Below, piece by piece: positions 6,102-10,924 of a stretch of 10,924 bases of DNA (within the stretch, counting starts at the first letter, position 1; every line of letters starts with the position of its first letter). Both the position numbers and the translations under genes were made by a program. Source of the stretch: Candidatus Gottesmanbacteria bacterium RIFOXYB1_FULL_47_11 (GTDB taxonomy: Bacteria; Patescibacteriota; Microgenomatia; UBA10105; UBA927); assembly GCA_001779455.1 (NCBI GenBank), contig MFKE01000024.1, positions 21,960 through 32,883 on the forward strand, given 5' to 3'. The notes beneath the pieces are model-generated. The model was not told where the DNA came from and did not search any database. It worked only from the letters and a program-made list of their open reading frames with translations.

Positions 6102-7544
6102 TTAATACGATTGGGCAAACAGCCAGCAGTGAACGGCACCCTTGCCGCAATGCACGCATACTCCCGTTTCCTTTTTCGCATTCATCGGTAAGAGCCTGGT
6201 CGACGCTTTTGTTTCTTCTTTTATCGCGGCCTCGCACGCGGCGTCTTCACACCAGAATGCACGGATGAACCCGCGGGTTGTACTCATGATTTTTTTAAAT
6301 TCGTCATAGGAGACTGCGTCCCTCGTATTATCATCACGAAATTTTTTAGCCTTCTCAAACAGGGATGTTTGAATGTCCTCCAATAGCTTTTGCACCGATG
6401 TAATAATTTCTTTGCGCGGCGCTGTCACCTTTTCTCCTGTATCGCGCCGCACAAGAACTATTGTGTCTGCTTCCAGCTCGCGGGGACCGATTTCCAACCT
6501 AATAGGCACTCCCTTTACCTCCCACTCGTTAAACCTGCGGCCGACTGAGGGCTCTTCACGCCCGTCCACTTTCACGCGTACCCCGGAATTTGTCAGAGTT
6601 TCCCGAATTTCCTCACACCGGGCCAAAAGCACCTTTGCATCTCCGTCTTTCTTTTTAATCGGCATAATTACCAGCTGAATCGGGGCGATTTTCGGAGGAA
6701 GAATAACACCATTGTCATCTCCGTGTATCAAAAAGAGTCCTCCCAGTGCACGTGTAGAGAGGCCCCAGGAGGTCTGCCACCCGTGATCCATTTTCCCTTC
6801 TTTGGTTTGAAACGTGATATCAAATACTTTAGAAAAATTTTGTCCGAGATTATGACTGGTTGCGCTTTGAAGCGCTTTTCCGTCGGGCATCAATGCCTCG
6901 TTGCTATACGTGGTCTTGGCACCGGCGAATTTTTCGGTTGAACTTTTGGTTCCCTGATAGACAGGAATCGCCAAATAATCTTCCAATATCTGCCGATACC
7001 AATCCTGGGCCGTCATAACCATATCAATCGCTTCTTCTTCTGTGGCGTGAACCGTATGCCCCTCCTGCCACAAAAACTCGGTAGTCCGCAGAAATAAATA
7101 CGTCCGCTTTTCCCACCGCACCACATTGCACCACTGATTAATAAGCACCGGAAGATCCCGCCATGAGTGCACCCATTTGGCATACATGGCATACATGATC
7201 GTTTCACTGGTCGGCCGGATAACGAGCGGATCTTTAAGTTTCTCTCCGCCCGCAATCGTCACCAGAGCCAGTTCCGGCGAAAACCCCTCCACATGCTCTT
7301 TTTCTTTTTCAAGAAGCGAGTGAGGAATAAACAGGGGAAAATACGCATTCTCAACGCCGCGGGTGCGCATCATGCCGTTAAATATTTCCTGCACTTTTTC
7401 CCACAGCGCGTATCCGTACGGGCGGATGACCATGGTGCCCTTGACCGGCGCGTAATCGGCAAGCTCCGCTTTAAGAATAACATCGGTATACCAGTCAGAA
7501 AGGTTTTCCGACTTTTTCTTGAGTTCCTTTTTTTCAAATTGCAT
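6102..7544 (-). CDS. proS: Prolyl-tRNA synthetase, eukaryote/archaeal type
   Basis: A 480-aa class II aminoacyl-tRNA synthetase that charges tRNA-Pro with proline. The length and domain order match the archaeal/eukaryote-like type (ProS type 3) rather than the long E. coli type with an editing insertion. Visible: motif 1 around VIRPYGYALWEKVQ; motif 2 RWEKRTYLFLRTTEFLWQEGHT; motif 3 in LGGLFLIHGDDNGVILPPKIAP; an anticodon-binding domain starting near LVIMPIKKKDGDA; and the C-terminal zinc-type domain with Cys at 432, 437, 463 and 466. It ends FAQSY, matching the conserved C-terminal Ser-Tyr of this type. It follows csaA by 9 bases with a clean GGAG ribosome-binding site next to the csaA stop. 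Both genes are downstream of the T-box leader, which is expected to raise expression when uncharged cognate tRNA accumulates. Confidence 0.97.
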   Translation of the reverse strand: MQFEKKELKKKSENLSDWYTDVILKAELADYAPVKGTMVIRPYGYALWEKVQEIFNGMMRTRGVENAYFPLFIPHSLLEKEKEHVEGFSPELALVTIAGGEKLKDPLVIRPTSETIMYAMYAKWVHSWRDLPVLINQWCNVVRWEKRTYLFLRTTEFLWQEGHTVHATEEEAIDMVMTAQDWYRQILEDYLAIPVYQGTKSSTEKFAGAKTTYSNEALMPDGKALQSATSHNLGQNFSKVFDITFQTKEGKMDHGWQTSWGLSTRALGGLFLIHGDDNGVILPPKIAPIQLVIMPIKKKDGDAKVLLARCEEIRETLTNSGVRVKVDGREEPSVGRRFNEWEVKGVPIRLEIGPRELEADTIVLVRRDTGEKVTAPRKEIITSVQKLLEDIQTSLFEKAKKFRDDNTRDAVSYDEFKKIMSTTRGFIRAFWCEDAACEAAIKEETKASTRLLPMNAKKETGVCVHCGKGAVHCWLFAQSY

Positions 7545-7553
7545 ATGTTCTCC

Positions 7554-7889
7554 TTAATACAGTTTACCACCAACGACGGCTTCTTGTTTATTGGGAACGA
7601 CAAGGATACATTCGTGATTTTCGTCCGGAACTCCCAGTGTAAGACATTCGGAAAGAAACGGGCCGATTTGACAGGGAGGAAAATTTACGACTCCCAATAC
7701 TTTTTTCCCGACGAGCTCTTCTTTTTTGTAATGTTTGACAATCTGCACGCTGGAGTGCTTCTGGCCGATCTCAGGCCCGAAATCAATGGTCAGCTTGTAT
7801 GCAGGCTTCCGCGCCTCAGGAAAGTCATCAACTGCAATTATTTTCCCTACGCGGATATCCAGAGATAAAAAATTATCGTATGTTGACAT
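7554..7889 (-). CDS. csaA: CsaA/Trbp111-like tRNA-binding protein
   Basis: A 111-aa single-domain OB-fold protein of the CsaA / Trbp111 / MetG C-terminal family. The opening FLSLDIRVGKIIAVDDFPEARKPAYKL matches the D.RvG.I...e..p.A.KLy pattern; VLGVVNFPPCQIGPFLSECLTLG matches CsaA's vvNFPP..i..f.SEvl.LG almost throughout. Length is the same as Bacillus CsaA (about 110 aa). Family members bind tRNA structure nonspecifically; Bacillus CsaA has been described as an export-related chaperone, though the tRNA-binding fold is certain only as a fold. The ATG at 7887-7889 follows the T-run of the T-box terminator directly. Its Shine-Dalgarno (AAGGAGG, 7906-7900) lies inside the terminator 3' arm. proS begins 9 bases after the stop, so the two are co-transcribed. 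Confidence 0.94.
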   Translation of the reverse strand: MSTYDNFLSLDIRVGKIIAVDDFPEARKPAYKLTIDFGPEIGQKHSSVQIVKHYKKEELVGKKVLGVVNFPPCQIGPFLSECLTLGVPDENHECILVVPNKQEAVVGGKLY

Positions 7890-7920
7890 AAAAAAATCCC
7901 CTCCTTCTATAAGGACGGGA
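7890..7920 (-). terminator. Rho-independent terminator of the T-box, ending at the csaA start
   Basis: The 5' arm TCCCGTCCTT (7920-7911) pairs with AAGGAGGGGA (7906-7897) with a single G-G mismatch and a 4-base ATAG loop, followed by seven T (7896-7890) immediately before the csaA ATG. Its 5' arm also supplies the 3' strands of the antiterminator, so only one of the two can form. The csaA Shine-Dalgarno is within the 3' arm. Confidence 0.93.
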
Positions 7921-8033
7921 TGAGCCGTGGTACCACCTTATTTGCTTCTTGATTTATTGCTGTTACGGGCTTGCCCCCGTCCCGCTTCTTAGGCGGGATG
8001 CATAGCGCCGGTCGGTACACGGCGCGCATTTCC
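7890..8033 (-). promoter_or_regulatory. T-box riboswitch leader of csaA-proS, unusually short
   Basis: Minus-strand leader between rseP and csaA. The antiterminator is complete: ATAAGG (7941-7936) pairs with CCTTAT (7914-7909); the 7-base bulge TGGTACC (7935-7929) holds the UGGN sequence that pairs with a tRNA ACCA end; ACGG (7928-7925) pairs with CCGT (7918-7915). This is mutually exclusive with the terminator, which reuses 7920-7911. Upstream is Stem I: (C)GGG, ATGC and GCGCCG pair with CGGCGC, GCAT and CCC(G) across 8035-7994. The apical loop (8019-8011) contains CCG followed by A, a proline codon with the purine that usually follows T-box specifiers. A second candidate, TAT followed by G, is in the 3' bulge 8004-8002. 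Two further small hairpins occupy 7997-7981 and 7980-7965. The T-box class is firm; the specifier is inferred. Confidence 0.92.
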
Positions 8034-8038
8034 CGTAT

Positions 8039-8067
8039 ACTATATCACGCTCATCCTCCCCGCGCAA
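8039..8067 (-). promoter_or_regulatory. Sigma70-type promoter for the T-box/csaA/proS unit
   Basis: Minus strand: TTGCGC (8062-8067, 3/6 match) - 17 bases - TATAGT (8039-8044, 5/6 match). The -35 box and most of the spacer lie within the last codons and stop of rseP. The expected transcription start is near 8031-8033, so the RNA would begin right at the base of the Stem I hairpin; this gives a leader of about 140 bases. Confidence 0.65.
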
Positions 8068-9142
8068 GACGAAGGATATCGTTTATGGAAATTAACAAAA
8101 TAAGAATAAACAAAATTATCATGCCTATCTGATGGGTAGACTGTTCAAATGCAGGCTTGACCTTTTTCCCCAACAGCTTCTCAAATACCACAAATGCCAG
8201 TCTCCCGCCGTCCAGGGCGGGAATCGGTAAAATATTGAGAACCGCAAGGTTTAAGGACAATATGCTCATGAATTCCAACACTGCTTTCCAGCCGAATTTC
8301 ACGGCTGTCCCGGTTACTGCCGCAATGCCGATAGGGCCGGCTACATCCTTACCAACCGACTGCAAGTGGGCAAGCCTGATCACGAGGCTTCCGATTCCTG
8401 CCAACATATCCCATGCGCGGGTAAGGGTAATCTTGATGGCCGCAAACGGCGCCTGCGATATGGGATAGACACGGGTTTCCAAATCGGAAATGGCAATCCC
8501 TGTAGGCCCCTCCCCTTTGGGGTAGTCGACTCTGGGAATAACGGTCATTTCCAGTTTTGCGCCATCGCGAAGAACAGAAAAAACTACTTCTTTGCCTTTT
8601 TCTGCGCTCACATAGTCAATAAGTTCCTTTGGTGTTTTAAGGAGCTGAGGCTGCTTATCTGTAGCAGCGATGGAAAAGATAATATCATTTTTTTGAATTC
8701 CCGCCTTCTCTGCCGGACCGCCGGGTACAACGGATTCCACATGTACGCGACCGGAAACTTCCGCTACCCCCTGAGTAAGTAAATATGTGGTGATACCCAC
8801 GGCAAGAAGAAAATTCATTGTGACGCCTGCAAGAAGTATAAATGCCCGTTCTTTTTTGCTGCGCGCAAAAAAATATTCTTTTAACCTGGCCCCCTTCACA
8901 CTCACCTTTTCACTTTCTTCGTCCTCTCCGGCAAGCTTGACAAATCCTCCGATCGGAAGCCAGTTTAACGAATAGATCGTGCCGTGTTTACCGAGCTTTC
9001 TCCCCCAAATTCGAGGCGGCAACCCGAACCCGAATTCTTCGACCCTGACACCGATTGCCCGGGCGGCTGTAAAGTGTCCGAGCTCATGGATAAAAACGAG
9101 AATGCTGAGAATAATGACAAATACAATGGCAGTTACAAACAT
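8051..9142 (-). CDS. rseP: RIP metalloprotease RseP (site-2 protease family)
   Basis: A 363-aa membrane zinc protease that cuts transmembrane segments of substrate proteins (anti-sigma factors, signal-peptide remnants). The first hydrophobic helix carries HELGH at residues 19-23 (zinc ligands His19 and His23, catalytic Glu20). A following segment GVRVEEFGFGLPPRIWG is typical. One PDZ domain is at about residues 125-205, where E. coli RseP has two. The C-terminal catalytic helix contains LDG at 310-312 (Asp311 the third zinc ligand) in NILPIPALDGGRL. A last transmembrane segment, rich in Ile/Leu, ends the protein. It starts with ATG 5 bases after the frr stop, so frr and rseP are one unit. The last codons overlap the promoter of the T-box leader. 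Length is on the short side for the family. Confidence 0.95.
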   Translation of the reverse strand: MFVTAIVFVIILSILVFIHELGHFTAARAIGVRVEEFGFGLPPRIWGRKLGKHGTIYSLNWLPIGGFVKLAGEDEESEKVSVKGARLKEYFFARSKKERAFILLAGVTMNFLLAVGITTYLLTQGVAEVSGRVHVESVVPGGPAEKAGIQKNDIIFSIAATDKQPQLLKTPKELIDYVSAEKGKEVVFSVLRDGAKLEMTVIPRVDYPKGEGPTGIAISDLETRVYPISQAPFAAIKITLTRAWDMLAGIGSLVIRLAHLQSVGKDVAGPIGIAAVTGTAVKFGWKAVLEFMSILSLNLAVLNILPIPALDGGRLAFVVFEKLLGKKVKPAFEQSTHQIGMIILFILILLISINDILRLARGG

Positions 9143-9147
9143 AACGG

Positions 9148-9696
9148 TTATATCTGAAGGAGTTCTGCTTCTTTGTGCACCCCCATGCTGTCGAGTTCCG
9201 CGATCATCTCATCGGTAAGTTCCTGGACAAGCCGCTCTCCATGTTTTTGTTCATCCTCGGAAACTAATTTTTTGAACTCTTTCATTGCTTCTGCCCGGAC
9301 TTGCCTGACCATGACTTTCCCGGCCTCCAGCTTCACTTTGGCAAGCTTGATATATTCGCCGCGGCGCTCGGCAGAAAGCGGCGGAATTGTAATGCGGATA
9401 ATATCGCGGTCGACAACCGGAGTAAGCCCTGTAGAGGCAATCTGTATGCCCTTTTCGATATCCGCGAGTGTCGACACATCATAGGGCGCGATCACGATTG
9501 TTTTGGCGTCCATCGTGGTAATGGTCGCCATTTCAAGCACGCGCAGTTTCTGCGAGCCTCCGTAGGCCATAATCACGATGTTTTCTACAAGTGCAGGGGT
9601 TGCGCGGCCGGAACGGATTGAGGATAAGTCATTGCGCGTCACGTCGATAGCCTTCTTCATTTTCTCGCGCGCAGTGTTGAGAACTGGTTCAATCAC
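9148..9696 (-). CDS. frr: Ribosome recycling factor
   Basis: A 182-aa RRF, matching the usual length of about 185. With EF-G it splits post-termination ribosomes. Family marks: the opening T.REKMKKAIDVTRNDLSSIRSGRATP aligned to e.rM..s...l...l..iRtGRA.p, then YGGSQKLRVLEMATITTMDAKTIVIAPYD, ending in the ...A.IDD... style middle and a long C-terminal helix bundle (VRAEAMKEFKKLVSEDE). The start is GTG (9694-9696), chosen because MIEPVLNTAREKM fits the family N-terminus; the next Met would delete the first helix turn. A promoter (9704-9732) places transcription start at or next to that GTG and there is no Shine-Dalgarno. rseP follows after 5 bases. Confidence 0.96.
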   Translation of the reverse strand: MIEPVLNTAREKMKKAIDVTRNDLSSIRSGRATPALVENIVIMAYGGSQKLRVLEMATITTMDAKTIVIAPYDVSTLADIEKGIQIASTGLTPVVDRDIIRITIPPLSAERRGEYIKLAKVKLEAGKVMVRQVRAEAMKEFKKLVSEDEQKHGERLVQELTDEMIAELDSMGVHKEAELLQI

Positions 9697-9703
9697 AATA
9701 CGT

Positions 9704-9732
9704 ATCTTACGTGACTACGGGGTTTAGGTCAA
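9704..9732 (-). promoter_or_regulatory. Promoter for frr-rseP, at leaderless spacing
   Basis: Minus strand: TTGACC (9727-9732, 5/6 match) - 17 bases - TAAGAT (9704-9709, 4/6 match), in the 47-base gap between the unknown gene and frr. The -10 ends 7 bases before the GTG start of frr, so the first transcribed base should be about the G of GTG. The lack of a Shine-Dalgarno fits a leaderless frr message. Confidence 0.6.
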
Positions 9733-9743
9733 GACCATTGTGC

Positions 9744-10124
9744 TCATTCAAGCGGCATACCTGCGGCATACCATTCACGTACCGATGCTAAACTCATGCC
9801 TAAATTGTTTTGCACATCCGATGAAAAACCGGATTTGTCAAAACCTAAATCCCATCTCCGCTCTATTTCGTCAAACACAGAGCGCACCTCTATAAGGTGG
9901 GATTCTTCCAAAATCGTAAGCCCTTTTTTAATATCACCTGAGTTTCCTTTCACGAGAAGCCGTGCAAAATAATCAGTAAGCGCAGTCACGTTAACTTCTC
10001 CTCTCTCCGAATCCGCGAGCTTGGGACTCACCGGACGGTTGGTCGACCATCCGCCTCCGGGATACTCCGACCATATCTCCTTTGATCGCCTATAGGTTTT
10101 GAGTGCATGCAGGGTTGTCGGCAT
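9744..10124 (-). CDS. Hypothetical protein of 126 aa between tsf and frr
   Basis: I do not recognise this protein. The reading frame continues upstream to a TTG at 10217, but that would overlap tsf by 62 bases; I prefer the ATG at 10122-10124, which has a weak GAAAGAAG Shine-Dalgarno-like stretch and gives 126 aa. It is soluble-looking, with no signal peptide or membrane segment. It opens with a basic stretch (KTYRRSKEIW), has a Gly/Pro turn (SEYPGGGW), a central helical region (TALTDYFARLLVKG), an acidic helix (VFDEIERRWDLGF) and an ending SLASVREWYAAGMPLE. The neighbours on both sides are translation factors, which hints at a translation or RNA-related role, but only by position. It occupies the slot where pyrH (UMP kinase) sits in many bacteria; it is not a PyrH fragment, as no kinase motif is visible. 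Confidence 0.6.
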   Translation of the reverse strand: MPTTLHALKTYRRSKEIWSEYPGGGWSTNRPVSPKLADSERGEVNVTALTDYFARLLVKGNSGDIKKGLTILEESHLIEVRSVFDEIERRWDLGFDKSGFSSDVQNNLGMSLASVREWYAAGMPLE

Positions 10125-10155
10125 ATGACTTCTTTCGTTCGGGCAGAAGACAGTA

Positions 10156-10611
10156 TTATTCCCCCAGAGACATCCGGGAAAAACGGGCAACAATGATATT
10201 TTCTCCGACTTTGGCAACTGTTTGTTTGACGAGTGCCTCGATCGTAAGGCCCGCGTCGCGGATATACGGGGTCTTCAGAAGTTCTTTCACATTCTTGGGA
10301 TTCATGGCGGCAACCTGCAATGCAATTTCGTGGGCCAGATGTTTGAAGTCTTCATTCATGGCAACAAAATCCGTCTCACAGCGAAGCTCGACTAAGACGC
10401 CGACCTTCCCGTTGTGCACATATGCCTCCACAATACCTTGTGACGTATCCTTGTCAGCTTTTTTCTCCGCTTTTTCTATCCCGCGCTCGAGGACCAACTT
10501 CTTGGCTTTTGTGTAATCACCGGCTGAGTCTTCCAGCGCCTGACGGCAATCGGAAACGCCTGCCTTGGTCTCCGCACGGAGTTTTTTAAGATCGTCGAGG
10601 GAAATATTCAT
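10156..10611 (-). CDS. tsf: Elongation factor Ts, short form
   Basis: A 151-aa EF-Ts, the GDP/GTP exchange factor of EF-Tu. The N-terminal UBA-like domain shows LKKLRAETKAGVSDCRQALED, matching vk.LRe.TGaGmmDcKkAL..; the Gly of TGAG is replaced by Lys (TKAG). The core has ELRCETDFVAMNEDF with TDFVA at 80-84, the EF-Tu-contacting signature. E. coli EF-Ts is 283 aa and Thermus 196, so this lacks one core subdomain and the coiled coil, as in other minimal EF-Ts. It begins 3 bases after rpsB and continues the rpsB-tsf order. The ATG has no clear Shine-Dalgarno. Confidence 0.95.
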   Translation of the reverse strand: MNISLDDLKKLRAETKAGVSDCRQALEDSAGDYTKAKKLVLERGIEKAEKKADKDTSQGIVEAYVHNGKVGVLVELRCETDFVAMNEDFKHLAHEIALQVAAMNPKNVKELLKTPYIRDAGLTIEALVKQTVAKVGENIIVARFSRMSLGE

Positions 10612-10614
10612 ACA

Positions 10615-10924
10615 TTACGAGACTGTTTTCTTCGGTCTCCCGCGTTTTGGCTTGCTCTCTGATTCTACTGCTTTTGGTTTTTCCGGGACAACTTCCTTTT
10701 TCACTTCCGCGCCTTCAACCTTGGGCGGAGCGCTGTCTTTGAGCGCTTTGTCCCACAGTGCTTTTCCTTCCGCATATGCGGTTGCCAAATAATGAACGAT
10801 ACATTGGATGGATCCTACTGCGTCGTCATTGGCGGGTATAACGGAATTAATGGCGCTCGGATCGGAATTGGTGTCCACGACGCCGACAATCGGCACTTCC
10901 CGGCGCAAACCCTCCCGGACAGCC
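10615..10924 (-). CDS. rpsB: 30S ribosomal protein S2, C-terminal part (runs off right edge)
   Basis: The frame is open from the right edge to TAA at 10615-10617, giving about 102 residues. The segment REVPIVGVVDTNSDPSAINSVIPANDDA is the near-universal S2 signature, where VDTNsdP and viPaNDDA are nearly invariant. S2 sits on the back of the small subunit and is needed for S1 binding. An in-frame TTG at 10906-10908 is only an internal codon; the true start is outside the window. After the S2 fold there is a Pro/Lys/Glu-rich tail of about 36 residues ending with PKRGRPKK, an AT-hook-like basic motif. tsf follows after 3 bases, the classic rpsB-tsf order. Confidence 0.96.
   Translation of the reverse strand, partial: AVREGLRREVPIVGVVDTNSDPSAINSVIPANDDAVGSIQCIVHYLATAYAEGKALWDKALKDSAPPKVEGAEVKKEVVPEKPKAVESESKPKRGRPKKTVS

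Noticed and set aside
323..9218. Many plus-strand reading frames of 60-230 aa
   Set aside because: All are antisense shadows of clear minus-strand genes, with low-complexity or Cys/Arg/Ser-rich translations and no ribosome-binding sites or family motifs.
10143..10172. Hairpin (TTCCC...GGGAA type) at the end of tsf as a terminator
   Set aside because: The stem lies in coding sequence, is short, and has no T-run; it is more likely coincidental.
10125..10217. Longer 157-aa form of the unknown gene with a TTG start at 10217
   Set aside because: It would overlap tsf by 62 bases and begins with a Pro/Cys-rich stretch unlike the rest; the ATG at 10124 has a better-placed ribosome-binding-like site.
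10906..10908. TTG as start codon for a 97-aa S2
   Set aside because: The frame continues to the window edge with residues that fit S2 just before REVPIVGVVDTNSDP, so TTG is internal.

Overview
The window is a dense, entirely minus-strand block of bacterial housekeeping genes. Transcription runs from the right end (10924) to the left end (1). I read it as a chromosomal core region of a Candidate Phyla Radiation / Patescibacteria genome, probably Parcubacteria-like. This is inference. It rests on compact, shortened versions of core proteins (a 151-aa EF-Ts, a 442-aa DnaX, a one-PDZ RseP), a eukaryote/archaeal-type prolyl-tRNA synthetase, very small intergenic gaps and several starts without a Shine-Dalgarno. 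TGA ends several genes (aminotransferase, SAM hydrolase-like, HIT, RseP), so the TGA=Gly code of some CPR lineages is not used.

Layout in transcription order. Right end: rpsB (C-terminal part only), tsf, a small unknown gene, frr, rseP. In many bacteria pyrH lies between tsf and frr; here that slot holds the unknown 126-aa gene. Middle: a T-box riboswitch with its own promoter and terminator, then csaA and proS, a DHH-type phosphoesterase-like gene and a HIT hydrolase. Next come rpsU (own extended -10 promoter), yqeY, ybeY, dnaX and ybaB. Left end: a divergent SAM hydroxide adenosyltransferase-like gene, a class I/II PLP aminotransferase and the N-terminus of a HAD hydrolase. No gene is supported on the plus strand, there is no tRNA, rRNA, CRISPR array or insertion sequence, and no gene-free stretch exceeds 300 bases.

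The most striking element is the leader at about 7890-8033. It carries a complete T-box antiterminator (a UGGUACC bulge between a 6-bp and a 4-bp helix) that is mutually exclusive with a terminator ending directly at the csaA start codon. The leader is only about 140 nt. Its Stem I is reduced to a short hairpin with a CCG (proline) triplet in the apical loop, which fits the proS gene downstream. The csaA Shine-Dalgarno lies inside the terminator stem, so the same switch could act on both transcription and translation.

Functionally the block serves translation (S2, EF-Ts, RRF, S21, ProRS, CsaA, YqeY, YbeY), DNA replication and nucleoid organisation (DnaX, YbaB) and membrane proteolysis (RseP). 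A small metabolic tail sits at the left end.
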